From Pseudonocardia thermophila (GTDB lineage: Bacteria; Actinomycetota; Actinomycetes; Mycobacteriales; Pseudonocardiaceae), in NCBI RefSeq assembly GCF_900142365.1, contig NZ_FRAP01000001.1, positions 248,001 through 312,000 on the forward strand: a stretch of 64,000 bases of DNA, read 5' to 3'. A program made the translations under genes and the position numbers. The first letter of the stretch is position 1; each line of letters starts with the position of its first letter. The notes under the pieces are model-generated. The model was not told the DNA's origin. It saw nothing but the letters and a program-made list of their open reading frames with translations, and searched no databases. Shown here in pieces: positions 47,108-58,207 of the stretch.

Positions 47108-47152
47108 AGCGGTTCTGCCACATGATCGGTGAGCGGTTCCGCCAAATGGATC
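47108..47152 (-). promoter_or_regulatory. Direct repeats upstream of the small HTH gene
   Basis: AGCGGTTCTGCCACATGATC (47108) and AGCGGTTCCGCCAAATGGATC (47132) are near-identical and start 24 bases apart. They lie about 95-140 bases before the HTH start in a 330-base gap (47014-47343) that otherwise shows only an A/T-richer stretch near 47303-47335 at the ABC-F end. They may be operator half-sites on one face of the helix. Confidence 0.5.
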
Positions 47153-47343
47153 ACGCGTACGGGTGATCATCGGCGACGGTCCGACGCCGCCGCGTCACCC
47201 TCACGCCTGACCTCCGTCATCCGGCGTGGCACCTACCGCCGAGGACGGGCCCGCTCCGGTGAGCCCACGGTGCCGCAGCGCCACCGTCCATGCGGCCGAA
47301 CGAGTGATAACCGTTCAAGATCTACGGTAGCGAATTCCACCGA

Positions 47344-48975
<1,632 letters not shown>

Positions 48976-49105
48976 GAACGGACTCCAAGCGCGAAGGGGC
49001 GGTGCAGCGGGCAGCATCGAGGGTGCCCGCGCAGCTAACGGGTCCGGATCACGCCTTCCAGGCTACCGTCCGCCACCACCGGTTTTCGCACGTATGGTCA
49101 CGCCC

Positions 49106-49879
49106 ATGACTGATCTCACGGGCCGGGCCGCCGTCGTGACGGGGGCGAGCCTGGGCATCGGCTACGCCATCGCGGGTGAGCTGCTCGATCGCGGCGCGTC
49201 AGTGACGATCACCGGGCGCAAGCCGGACCAGCTGGCGGACGCCGCTGCGCGCCTCGTCGCCGACCACGCGGGCGGCGACGAGGGCCGGGTGCTGGCGGTG
49301 CCCGGCAACGCCGGTTCTGCCGAGTCGCGCGAGCAGACCGTTGCCCGCACCGTCGAGACGTTCGGCTCGCTGGACATCCTGATCAACAACGCCGGGATCA
49401 ACCCGGTGTACGGGCCGCTCGTCGGGGCCGATCTCGACGCGGTGCGCAAGATCTTCGACACCAACGTGGTCGCCGCACTGGGCTTCGTCCAGCTCGCGCA
49501 CAAGGCGTGGATGGCCGAGCACGGCGGCGCGATCGTGAACGTCGCCTCCATCGCCGGTCTGCGCTCCACCGGGGTCATCGCCGCGTACGGCGCATCGAAG
49601 GCGGCGCTGATCCGGCTCACCGAGGAACTGGCGTTCCAGCTCGGCCCCGGGATCCGGGTCAACGCCGTCGCGCCCGGCGTGGTCAAGACGAAGTTCGCCA
49701 CCGCCCTCTACGCCCACGGCGAGGAGCAGGTCGCGCAGGGCTACCCGATGAAGCGGCTCGGCGCGCCGACCGACGTCGCCAAGCTCGTCGGTTTCCTGGT
49801 CTCCGACGACGCCTCGTGGATCACCGGCGAGACCGTCCGCGTCGACGGCGGCCTGCTCGCCACCGGCAGCGCCTCGTGA
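49106..49879 (+). CDS. SDR family oxidoreductase
   Basis: A protein of 257 residues. The nucleotide motif is VVTGASLGIGYAIAG, then NNAGINPVYG, catalytic Ser in VASIAGLRS and YGASKAALIRL with the Tyr/Lys pair, and SDDASWITGETVRVDGGLL near the end. A general NAD(P)-dependent ketoreductase/alcohol dehydrogenase; substrate unknown. ATG 49106 is preferred to 49094 by family length. Confidence 0.9.
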   Translation: MTDLTGRAAVVTGASLGIGYAIAGELLDRGASVTITGRKPDQLADAAARLVADHAGGDEGRVLAVPGNAGSAESREQTVARTVETFGSLDILINNAGINPVYGPLVGADLDAVRKIFDTNVVAALGFVQLAHKAWMAEHGGAIVNVASIAGLRSTGVIAAYGASKAALIRLTEELAFQLGPGIRVNAVAPGVVKTKFATALYAHGEEQVAQGYPMKRLGAPTDVAKLVGFLVSDDASWITGETVRVDGGLLATGSAS

Positions 49880-49975
49880 CACCCGTCCTCACCGAATCGT
49901 CAGCATTCGGATGGTTCCTCGTGTGATCTCGTTCCCCGTGGTGGACGCCGAGGGGCCGAGCGGTCGAGCATGACC

Positions 49976-50004
49976 CCTGGGGCTCGTCCACGACGGGCCC
50001 CAGG
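49976..50004. terminator. GC hairpin between SDR and MFS genes
   Basis: CCTGGGGCTCGTC (49976-49988) and GACGGGCCCCAGG (49992-50004) pair with one wobble around a 3-base loop. It lies in the 171-base gap after the SDR gene and 46 bases before the MFS start, suitable for terminating the first or attenuating the second. Confidence 0.55.
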
Positions 50005-50050
50005 AGCGAACCATCGACGCCGCGCCGCGCGAGCGCAGACGAGGAGAGCG

Positions 50051-51265
50051 GTGAGCGCCACTGTGGGCAGCCCCGGCCGGCTCGCGACGGGTCTGCCCTG
50101 GTGGGTCGCGGCGGCCGTCGTGCTGGTGGCGCTCAACCTGCGCGCGTCCGTCGTCGCGGTGGGGCCGCTGCTCGAACAGATCCGGACCGACGAGGCGCTG
50201 TCGGCCACCGCGGCCGGCGTGCTGACCGCGCTGCCGGTCCTCTGCTTCGGCGCGCTGGCCCCGGTGGCTCCGCGGCTGGCCCGGCGGATCGGGTTCGAGC
50301 GCGCCGTCCTCGCCGCGCTCGGCGTCCTCGTGACCGGCTGCGTGGTGCGCGCGGCGCCCGGCGTGGCCGCCCTGTTCGCCGGCACGGTGCTCATCGGTAC
50401 TGCGATCGCCTGGGGCAACGTGCTGATGCCGGCGCTGGTGAAGCGCGACTTCGCGGACCGCATGGGGCCGATGACCGCGGCGTACACGGCGGCCATGTCC
50501 ATCAGCGGCGCGGCCGGTGCCGCCGTGACCGCACCGCTCGCGGACGGGTTGGGCCTGGGCTGGCGGCTCGCGCTCGGCTCATGGGCCGTCTGGGCGCTGC
50601 TCGCCGCGCTGTGCTGGCTGCCGCAGCTGCGCCGGGTCGGCCGGCCCACCGAGCAGCCGGTCCGGGTGGGGTCGCTGCGCCGCAGCGCGATCGCCTGGCA
50701 GGTGACCGCGTTCATGGGGCTGCAGTCGCTCGGCTTCTACGCCAGCTCCGCGTGGCTGCCGGCGGTGTTCGTCGACCGCGGGTACGTCCCGGCGACGGCC
50801 GGTCTGCTGGTCGCCACCATGAGCATCACGGGCATCGCGGGCGGGCTGATCGCACCGGTGCTCGCCGCCCGTTCCCGCGCCCAGGTCGGGCACGCCGTCG
50901 TCATCACGGCGACCACCGCGGCCGGTCTCGCCGGCGTGCTGGTACCCGGCCTGGAGGTCGTCGCGTGCGTCGTCCTCGGCGTGGCCCAGGGCGCGGCGCT
51001 GGGGTTCGCCCTGTCGCTCATCACGCTGCGGTCGCCGGACAGCGCACACGCGGCGCAGCTCTCCGGCATGGCGCAGTGCCTTGGCTACATGCTCGCCGCC
51101 ACCGGCCCCCTCGCCGTGGGGGCGCTGCACGACCTGACCGGCGGCTGGACGGTGCCGCTGCTCGCGCTGCTGGCGCTGCTCGTGCCGCAGGCGGTAGTGG
51201 GTGCGCTGGCCGGCCGCGACCGCTACGCCACCTCGATGCCGACGAAGGCGTCCGCCCTGCGCTGA
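50051..51265 (+). CDS. CynX/NimT-type MFS transporter
   Basis: A protein of 404 residues with 12 membrane helices. LNLRASVVAVGPLLEQIR in the first helix and WLPAVFVDRGYVPATAG in the middle are typical of the CynX/NimT cyanate/nitroimidazole branch. GTG 50051 has GAGGAG upstream. The N-terminal 16 residues are cytoplasmic. Substrate unknown. Confidence 0.85.
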   Translation: MSATVGSPGRLATGLPWWVAAAVVLVALNLRASVVAVGPLLEQIRTDEALSATAAGVLTALPVLCFGALAPVAPRLARRIGFERAVLAALGVLVTGCVVRAAPGVAALFAGTVLIGTAIAWGNVLMPALVKRDFADRMGPMTAAYTAAMSISGAAGAAVTAPLADGLGLGWRLALGSWAVWALLAALCWLPQLRRVGRPTEQPVRVGSLRRSAIAWQVTAFMGLQSLGFYASSAWLPAVFVDRGYVPATAGLLVATMSITGIAGGLIAPVLAARSRAQVGHAVVITATTAAGLAGVLVPGLEVVACVVLGVAQGAALGFALSLITLRSPDSAHAAQLSGMAQCLGYMLAATGPLAVGALHDLTGGWTVPLLALLALLVPQAVVGALAGRDRYATSMPTKASALR

Positions 51266-51303
51266 AACCCGCTGAGAACGGCGGCGAATCCGGGAAGAGT
51301 GTT

Positions 51304-51348
51304 AAGCTGAAATGCTGCGCGGAACACGCGTGAATGCATTTCCAGCTT
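51304..51348 (+). promoter_or_regulatory. Imperfect hairpin in the leader of the HelR-like gene
   Basis: AAGCTGAAATGC and GCATTTCCAGCTT pair across an inner CGCG-GAACA-CGCG hairpin. The stretch is far richer in A/T than its surroundings and ends 25 bases before the gene, with TTATTGTAGCAC following as a possible -10 region. It does not match the rifamycin-associated element as I recall it. It may be a repressor site or an RNA leader. Confidence 0.45.
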
Positions 51349-51373
51349 TATTGTAGCACATTCCGGAGGTGCT

Positions 51374-53536
51374 GTGGAGGACGGAGGGACGGCCCGCGAG
51401 CTGGCCGTCGAGAACGAGCGGCTGCGGCACCTGCACCGCCTGCTCGACACCGAGCTCGCCGAGGCCTCGCGGCGCGCAACCGCCGCGGCCGCCGTCGAGA
51501 CCGAGGTCGGTGACGCGTCGCGGTGGGAGCGCGACATCGCCGTCACGCGCTGGTCCGAGCGGGCCGCCCGGCTGCGCGCGGCGCGCACCGGACTGTGCTT
51601 CGGCCGGCTCGACCACGCCGACGGGCCACCGACCTACATCGGCCGCACCGGCCTCGCCGAACCCGACGGCGAGACCGCGCTCGTCGACTGGCGGGCGCCC
51701 GCCGCACGGCCGTTCTACTGCGCGACGGCCGCGAACCCGGAGGGCGTGATCCGCCGCCGGCACCTGCGGCTGGCCGGGCTCGGCCCGGACGAGCGGGTCG
51801 TCGCGATCCACGACGATGTGCTGGACCGTCGCGCCGCGCAGCAGAGCGCGGAGACGGCGGCCGATCCCGCGCTGCTCGCCGCGCTCACCGCGCCCCGCGG
51901 CTCGGCGATGCGCGACATCGTCGCCACGATCCAGGCCGAGCAGGACGCGATCATCCGGCTGCCGCTGGCGGGCACGGTGATCGTCGAGGGCGGACCCGGC
52001 ACCGGCAAGACCGCGGTGGCGCTGCACCGCGTCGCGTACCTGCTCTACACGCACCGGGAGCTGCTGTCCCGCCGCGCGGTGCTCGTGGTCGGGCCGACCG
52101 ACGGCTTCCTGCGGTACGTGGCCGACGTGCTGCCGTCGCTCGGGGAGAACGCGGTGGTGTTCACCACCCCCGGCGGGCTGCGGCAGGGCGTGCACACCAG
52201 CTTGCGGGACGAGCCGGAGGTCGCGCGCGTCAAGGGTGAGCTGAGCATCCTCGAGGTACTGCGCCGCGCTGTCGCGCAGCGGCAGGAGCTGCCGCGCGCT
52301 CCGATCCCGATCGAGCTCAGCGACGTCACCGTCACGATCGACAGCGAGCTCGTCCATCCCGCCCGCGACGCAGCCCGGGCCTGCGGGCTGCCCCACAACC
52401 AGGCCCGCGCGGTGTTCCGCGACGCACTGGGCGCCGAGCTGGTCCGGGACGCGGTGCTGGCGATCGGCGAAGGCTGGCTGGAACCGCACGAGCTCGACAC
52501 GCACGTCGCCCGCGACCTAGCCGACAGCGTCCGCCGCGAGCTCGCCGCCCACCCGCGGTTCCACGAGGCGGTCGACGAGCTGTGGCCGCTGTGCACACCG
52601 GAGCGGCTGCTCTCCGAGCTGCTCTCCAGCAAGGAACGGCTAGCTGCCCTCGATCCCGAGCTGGTCGTGCTGCACCGCGAGCAGGGCGACGCGTGGACCG
52701 TGTCCGACGCTCCACTGCTCGACGAGCTGGTCGATCTGCTCGGCCCCGTCGAGGAGAAGGCTGCACATGACGACGGCGCGGAGGCGGATGCGCGGCGCCT
52801 GCTCGCCGAGCTGGCGGAGGCCGAGCCGGGCGACGACGAGTTCGCGCTGCGGGCATCCGACGTCGTCGACGCCGCTCGGCTCGCCGAGCGCTACCGCGGC
52901 GAGCAGTTGGGCAGCGTCGCCGAGCGGGCGGCCGCCGACCGGGACTGGACGTACGGCCACGTCGTCGTCGACGAGGCCCAGGAGCTCACCCCGATGGACT
53001 GGCGGGTGCTGCTGCGCCGCTGCCCGACCCGGTCGATGACGATCGTCGGCGATCTCGCCCAGCGCAGCGCACCCGCGGGGGTGCGGAACTGGGCCGATCT
53101 CGGCGAGCGGGCCGTGCACCGCAGGCTCACAGTCAACTACCGGACCCCGGCGGAGATCATGGAGCGGGCCGCGCAGGTGCTGCCGGAGATCGGACCCGGG
53201 CTGGAGCCGCCGCGGTCGGTGCGGCGCACCGGGGAGGAACCCTGGGAACGCACCGTCGAGCGGGCAGAGCTGGGTCGCGAGCTGGCCGCCGCGGTGGCCG
53301 AGAACCGGCCCACCGTGGGCACCATGGCCGTCATCGCGCCGGACCCGGCCGCCCTGCCCGGGCTGGACGTGCTCGATCTCGACGTCACCGTGCTCTCCCC
53401 CGCAGAGGCGAAGGGGCGGGAGTTCGACGTCGTGATCGTCGTCGACCCGGACGGGATCCGCGCCCGCTGCCCCGCGGACCTGTACGTCGCGCTCACCCGG
53501 GCCACCCAGCGGTTGGGGATCATCGGCGTGCGCTGA
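51374..53536 (+). CDS. helR: HelD/HelR-like RNA polymerase-associated helicase
   Basis: A UvrD-like ATPase of 720 residues. An N-terminal coiled-coil arm (residues 5-70) is typical of HelD, which inserts into RNA polymerase. Walker A is VEGGPGTGKTAVALHRVAYL (about 205), Walker B/motif II is VVVDEAQELTPMDWRVLLRR, motif III/IV GDLAQRSAP and NYRTPAEIM, and the last motif is YVALTRATQRLGI. HelR members free polymerase from rifamycins. The split between HelD and HelR cannot be settled from sequence alone, so the symbol is tentative. Start GTG 51374 follows GGAGG. Confidence 0.8.
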   Translation: MEDGGTARELAVENERLRHLHRLLDTELAEASRRATAAAAVETEVGDASRWERDIAVTRWSERAARLRAARTGLCFGRLDHADGPPTYIGRTGLAEPDGETALVDWRAPAARPFYCATAANPEGVIRRRHLRLAGLGPDERVVAIHDDVLDRRAAQQSAETAADPALLAALTAPRGSAMRDIVATIQAEQDAIIRLPLAGTVIVEGGPGTGKTAVALHRVAYLLYTHRELLSRRAVLVVGPTDGFLRYVADVLPSLGENAVVFTTPGGLRQGVHTSLRDEPEVARVKGELSILEVLRRAVAQRQELPRAPIPIELSDVTVTIDSELVHPARDAARACGLPHNQARAVFRDALGAELVRDAVLAIGEGWLEPHELDTHVARDLADSVRRELAAHPRFHEAVDELWPLCTPERLLSELLSSKERLAALDPELVVLHREQGDAWTVSDAPLLDELVDLLGPVEEKAAHDDGAEADARRLLAELAEAEPGDDEFALRASDVVDAARLAERYRGEQLGSVAERAAADRDWTYGHVVVDEAQELTPMDWRVLLRRCPTRSMTIVGDLAQRSAPAGVRNWADLGERAVHRRLTVNYRTPAEIMERAAQVLPEIGPGLEPPRSVRRTGEEPWERTVERAELGRELAAAVAENRPTVGTMAVIAPDPAALPGLDVLDLDVTVLSPAEAKGREFDVVIVVDPDGIRARCPADLYVALTRATQRLGIIGVR

Positions 53537-53554
53537 GACGCGGTGGTTGAAGAC

Positions 53555-53757
53555 GGCAGGAAGCCACGGCGTTGATGAGCCGCAGCGCTGACTGCGCCCG
53601 GTTCCTCCGTTCGCCGAGCGCGGCTCGCGCGCTCCTCACGTCGACGACGCGCGCGAGCCCGGTGGTCACCTCCTCGTGGTGCGCGGCTCGGAGCGGTGAG
53701 GCGCAGTCGGAGCGCGGGCCCCGGCGCTGTGGCGGTGGATCACGTCGGTAGGGGCTC
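53555..53757 (-). repeat. Family D related intergenic sequence, copy 2
   Basis: In the 290-base gap after the HelR-like gene, 53661-53757 on the minus strand aligns with 45552-45653, and 53555-53576 with 45866-45888. Read on the minus strand, GGAGGTGACC could start a short basic peptide (MTTGLARVVDVRSARAALGE start) that ends just inside the helR stop. Inner parts of the two copies differ in length. No function can be given. Confidence 0.5.
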
Positions 53758-53826
53758 CTTCCCCGCCCTCTCCCAGGAGACTGGATTCCTGCCGAGATCA
53801 CCGCACCGCTCACTACGCTGGGCCGC

Positions 53827-54420
53827 ATGTCCGCCACCCGCCTGCTGGTCCTCGGGATCGTGCGCGGGTACGGCCGTGCCCACGGCTACCTCGTCGGCAG
53901 CGACCTGCTGTCCTGGGGTGCGGACGAGTGGGCGAACGTCAAGTGGGGTTCGATCTACCACGCCCTCAAGACGCTCACCCGCGACGGCTTCCTCCGCGAC
54001 GTCTACGAAGTGCCGGGCCGCACCGAGTACGAGCTGACCGAGCGCGGCGAGGCCGAGTTCATGAAGCTGCTGCGGGAGGCCGTCCGCACCCCGCAACCGC
54101 GCGCCGACTTCCTCGGTGCCGCGCTGGCGATGCTGCCGTCGCTGCCGCGGGCCGAGGCCATCGGCCTGCTGCGGGAACGGCTGGCGATCCTGGAGACGGC
54201 CCGGGACAAGGCCGCAGCGCAGCTCGCGGCCTGGACCGATCCGCCGCACGTCGCCGAGCTGTACCGGCTCTGGACGCACGATGCGGAGGCGGGCGCGACG
54301 TGGACGCGCGGCCTCATCGAGCGCCTGGAGTCCGACGCGTACCCGACGGCGGGCGAGCCCGGCTCCCCCGGTCGGCCCGGGAGCTGGTGGCGGCTCAAGG
54401 ATGCCGTCCCGGACGACTGA
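53827..54420 (+). CDS. PadR family transcriptional regulator
   Basis: A protein of 197 residues. The PadR winged helix (residues 1-80) includes LVLGIVRGYGRAHGYLVGSD, WGSIYHALKTLTRDGFLRD and the wing RTEYELTERGEAEF. The C-terminal part is helical for dimerisation. It precedes a deazaflavin-type reductase and a UvrA-like gene, with a perfect palindrome in the 82-base gap, so it probably controls these two. Confidence 0.87.
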   Translation: MSATRLLVLGIVRGYGRAHGYLVGSDLLSWGADEWANVKWGSIYHALKTLTRDGFLRDVYEVPGRTEYELTERGEAEFMKLLREAVRTPQPRADFLGAALAMLPSLPRAEAIGLLRERLAILETARDKAAAQLAAWTDPPHVAELYRLWTHDAEAGATWTRGLIERLESDAYPTAGEPGSPGRPGSWWRLKDAVPDD

Positions 54421-54468
54421 CGGCCCCGGTTTGCGCATCCGTGCCCGCTGCGGCATCCTGGGCGACCC

Positions 54469-54484
54469 TATTCAAGTTTGAATA
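54469..54484. promoter_or_regulatory. Probable PadR operator
   Basis: TATTCAA-GT-TTGAATA is a perfect 16-base palindrome and stands out in GC-rich DNA. It lies 19 bases before the ATG of the deazaflavin-type reductase gene and after the PadR gene, where it would overlap a -10 region. Confidence 0.65.
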
Positions 54485-54502
54485 CCCGCGAGGAGCCGCC
54501 GC

Positions 54503-54943
54503 ATGTCCGATCCCCGCCTCACCATCGGCCCGCCGCCGTGGCTCAAGGGGATGAACGAGGAGCTGGCCCGCACCGGCGTGCCGCTCGACGTGCTGACCGC
54601 GCCGGGCCGGCGCACCGGCCTCCCGCGCAGCACCCCGGTCACGGTCGCCGAGATCGATGGGCGCCGCTACCTCGTCGGCGGCTTCCCCGCCGCCGACTGG
54701 ATCAAGAACGTGCGCGCCGCCGGCCGCGCGACCCTCACCCGCCACGGCGGAGAGCCCGAACCCGTGCGGCTGGTCGAGGTGGGCCCGGAGGAGGCGCTAC
54801 CGGTGCTGCGGGCGTGGCCGTCGATCACCCCGGACGGCGTCTCGATGATGGTCGACGCCGGGGTGGTCACCGGCCCCACGCCCGACGAGCTGGCCGAAGC
54901 GGTCGGGATCTGTCCGGTGTTCCGCGTAGAAGGCGACGTATGA
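54503..54943 (+). CDS. Deazaflavin (F420)-dependent nitroreductase-family protein
   Basis: A protein of 146 residues of the split-barrel Ddn/DUF385 type. LTAPGRRTGLPRSTPVTV near residue 32 and YLVGGFPAADWIKNVRAAGR near residue 55 are family landmarks (the WxxN region contacts F420). Such enzymes reduce quinones or xenobiotics. ATG 54503 has GAGGAG seven bases upstream. The stop overlaps the start of the UvrA-like gene (ATGA). Confidence 0.85.
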   Translation: MSDPRLTIGPPPWLKGMNEELARTGVPLDVLTAPGRRTGLPRSTPVTVAEIDGRRYLVGGFPAADWIKNVRAAGRATLTRHGGEPEPVRLVEVGPEEALPVLRAWPSITPDGVSMMVDAGVVTGPTPDELAEAVGICPVFRVEGDV

Positions 54944-57244
54944 CCACGCAGCCGACCGAGTCCATCCGCGAGTCCACCCGCGAGTCCATCCGCGTCACCG
55001 GCGCCCGCGAGAACAACCTCCGCGACGTGACCGTCCAGGTGCCGAAGCGGGCGATCACCGCGTTCGTCGGGGTCTCGGGCTCCGGCAAGTCCTCGCTGGT
55101 GTTCGACACGATCGCCGCCGAGGCCCAGCGCCAGCTCAACGAGACCTTCTCGGCGTTCGTGCGCGGATTCCTGCCCAAGCTCGGTCAGCCGGACGCCGAT
55201 CTCATCGAGAACCTGTCCACCGCGATCGTCGTCGACCAGAAGCGCCTCGGCGGCGGCTCGCGCTCCACGCTGGGAACGGTCACCGACATCAACCCGCTGC
55301 TGCGGCTGCTGTGGTCGCGCCGCAGCGAGCCGCACGTCGGGCCCGCGTACGAGTTCTCGTTCAACGAGCAGGGCATGTGCCCCACCTGCAACGGGATCGG
55401 CCGCAAGATCACCCTCGACCACAACAGGTTCTTCGACAGGTCCAAGTCGCTCGACGAGGGCGCGATCCGCCACCGCGACTTCGCGGTCGGCAGCTGGTAC
55501 TGGGCGCTCTACGCGAAGTCGGGGTACTTCGACAACGACAAACCGCTCGCCGAGTACACCGAGGCCGAGTGGAAGCTGCTGCTGCACGGCTCCGACGAGC
55601 GGATCACCCTGCCGATCCCCGGCCGCAAGGATGCTGCGTTCCAGTTCGAAGGCCGAGACGAAGTTCAACCGGCTCTACATCGTCGCGGACGAGAACGGCG
55701 CGTCGACGCGGAAGAAGGCCGCGATCGAGCAGTTCACCACCACCGTGACCTGCCCGGAGTGCCACGGGGAGCGGCTCAACGCGGCCGCTCGCTCCGCCAC
55801 CGTCGACGGGTACACGCTGCCGCAGGTGTGCGCGATGGACCTGCGCTCGCTGCACGCCCTGCTGCCCACCACGGCCACCCCGGCCGTGGCGCCGCTGGTG
55901 GCGGAGGCGACCGCCCGGGTCGGCGCGCTCATCGACATGGGCCTGGGCTACCTCACGCTCGACCGCGAGACCTCAACGCTCTCCGGGGGTGAGAGCCAGC
56001 GGATCAAGATGGTGCGCCACCTCGGCTCGTCGCTGGTCGACGTCATGTACGTGTTCGACGAGCCGACGATCGGGCTGCACCCGCGCGACGTCGGCCGGAT
56101 GAACACGCTGCTGCGCCGGCTGCGCGACAAGGGCAACACCGTGCTCGTCGTCGAGCACGACACGGACGTGATCACCGCCGCCGACCACGTCATCGAGCTG
56201 GGTCCCGGCGCAGGCAGCGCCGGCGGCACGATCGTCTACCAAGGCGACGTCGCCGGCCTCGCCTCGTCCGGCACGCTGACCGGGCAGCACCTGCACCGGC
56301 CGGTGCGGGTCAAGGACGAGGTGCGCACCCCGAACGGCACCCTGCCGGTGCGCAACGCCAGGGCGCACAACCTCACCGGCTTCGACCTCGACATCCCGCT
56401 CGGCGTGCTCGTGGCGATCACCGGGGCCGCCGGCTCGGGCAAGAGCACGCTGGTCCGCGAGGTACTGGTGCCGCAGCACCCGGACACGATCGTCGTCGAC
56501 CAGAGCCCGGTCGCCACCAACATCCGCTCCACGCCGGCGACGTGGACGGGGGTGATGGACCCGATCCGCAGGTACTTCGCCCGGCGGACCGGCACCCAGC
56601 CGTCCCTGTTCAGCTTCAACTCCGCAGGCGCGTGCCCGACCTGCAAGGGCCTCGGCGTCGTCTACACCGATCTCGCCTACCTCGACGGTGTGCGCTCCAC
56701 CTGCGGCGACTGCGAGGGCCGCCGCTACACCGAGGAGGTGCTGGCGCTCACCGTCGACGGCCGGTCGATCTCCGACGCGCTCGACCTGACCGCCGCTGAT
56801 GCCATGGACGTGTTCCCCGGCAAGGACATCCGACCCAAGCTGCTGGCGCTGGTCGACGTCGGCCTCGGCTACCTCACGCTGGGCCAGCCGCTGTCCATGC
56901 TGTCGGGCGGCGAGTGCCAGCGGCTGAAGCTGGCGAGCCGGCTGCACGATCAGGGCAACCTCTGCGTCCTCGACGAGCCCACCACCGGCCTGCACACGTC
57001 CGACTGCGGACACCTGCTCGGCCTGCTCGACCGACTCGTCGACGGCGGCAGCTCGGTGATCGTCGTCGAGCACAACCTCGACGTCGTCGCGCACGCGGAC
57101 TGGGTGATCGACCTCGGCCCGGACGGGGGCGACGCCGGCGGCCGAGTGGTGTTCGAGGGCCCGCCGCACACCCTGCTGCACGCGGAGGGCTCGGCCACCG
57201 GGGAGTACCTGGCCCGGCACGTGCGGCGGTGGGTCGATGCCTGA
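54940..57244 (+). pseudogene. UvrA-like (drug-resistance type) ATPase with one frameshift
   Basis: Two open frames give a full UvrA paralogue of about 767 residues. The first (from 54940) has Walker A GVSGSGKSSLVFD and the zinc pair MCPTCNGIG. Near 55640-55655 the frame changes by one base. The second continues with CPECHGERL, LSGGESQRIKMVRHL, Walker A GAAGSGKSTLV, CPTCKGLG, LSGGECQRLKL and VLDEPTTGLH. All motifs survive. The protein resembles short UvrA/DrrC-like resistance factors rather than repair UvrA. Either a recent mutation, a base-call error, or programmed shifting. Confidence 0.8.
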
Positions 57245-57298
57245 GGCGCTGTCCCTGCCGTCCGATCCGCCGGAGCTGCTGGACTGAGCCCGAGGTGC

Positions 57299-57400
57299 GG
57301 CGAGTCCCGCGTTCCGGCCAGCGAGTCGCGCGGTTCGTCGGGCGAGTCCTGCGCCCGGGCGGACGTATCCGGCGTTCCGTCCGCCGCTCGGCACCGCGTG
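57299..57400. repeat. Family C degenerate GCGAGTC repeat cluster, copy 2
   Basis: Units GGCGAGTCCCGCGTTCCGG, AGCGAGTCGCGC and GGCGAGTCCTGCGCCCGG follow one another at about 25-base spacing in the 210-base gap before the TauE gene. Only the left-hand orientation is clear here, unlike copies 1 and 3. Confidence 0.55.
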
Positions 57401-57454
57401 CGCTCGTGGGCGATCTCACGCGGCAGTGCTCCGAGGGCGGACTAGGTTGGTCGG

Positions 57455-58204
57455 GTGGAGTTCGCGACCGTGGTCCTGCTGGTCGGAGCGGGTGTCGCGG
57501 CAGGGCTCTCCGGGTCGATCGCCGGGCTCGCCTCCCTGTTCTCCTACCCGGCGCTGCTGGCCGTCGGCCTGCCCGCGACCACCGCGAACGTCACGAACAC
57601 CGTGGCGCTCACGCTGTCGTCGGTCGGCTCGACGCTCGGGTCGCGGCCGGAGCTGGTGGGCCAGGCACCGGTGCTGCGCCGCTACGCGCTGCTGGCGCTG
57701 GTCGGCGGCGCGTCGGGGGCGGGGCTGCTGCTGCTCACGCCACCCGGGACGTTCGAGAGGATCGTCCCGGTGCTGGTCGGCGGGGCAGCGATCGTGCTCC
57801 TGCTGCAGCCGCGGATCCGCGGGCGCATCGACCCGACCACCCGGGCGTCGGGGCCCGCTGTGGCGGCCGGGATCCTCGCCGTCACCGTCTACGGGGGCTA
57901 CTTCGGCGCAGCCGCGGGTGTGCTCATGCTGGCGCTGCTGCTCGTCGGGCTGCCGGTGACGCTGCTGCAGGGCAACGCGATCAAGAACGTGCTGCTCGGG
58001 CTGGCCAACGCCGTCGCCGCCGTCGGGTTCGCGGTGCTCGCGGACGTGCAGTGGTGGGCGGTGGCGCCGCTGGCTGTCGGCCTGTTCGTGGGCAGCTTCG
58101 CCGGGCCCGCCGTCGCCCGCCGGGTACCGACGGCCGCGCTGCGCACGGGGATCGGCCTGGCCGGGCTCGGACTCGCCGTCGCGTTGGCGATCGAGGCCTG
58201 GTAG
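57455..58204 (+). CDS. TauE/SafE family membrane transporter
   Basis: A protein of 249 residues with about eight hydrophobic helices. LVGAGVAAGLSGSIAGLASL in the first helix and TTANVTNTVALTLSSVGSTL in the second are typical, and AVTVYGGYFGAAAGVLML repeats the pattern in the second half. The family exports sulfite or organosulfonates. GTG 57455 is the start; the gene is monocistronic by layout and ends 3 bases from a convergent gene. Confidence 0.87.
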   Translation: MEFATVVLLVGAGVAAGLSGSIAGLASLFSYPALLAVGLPATTANVTNTVALTLSSVGSTLGSRPELVGQAPVLRRYALLALVGGASGAGLLLLTPPGTFERIVPVLVGGAAIVLLLQPRIRGRIDPTTRASGPAVAAGILAVTVYGGYFGAAAGVLMLALLLVGLPVTLLQGNAIKNVLLGLANAVAAVGFAVLADVQWWAVAPLAVGLFVGSFAGPAVARRVPTAALRTGIGLAGLGLAVALAIEAW

Positions 58205-58207
58205 CCG

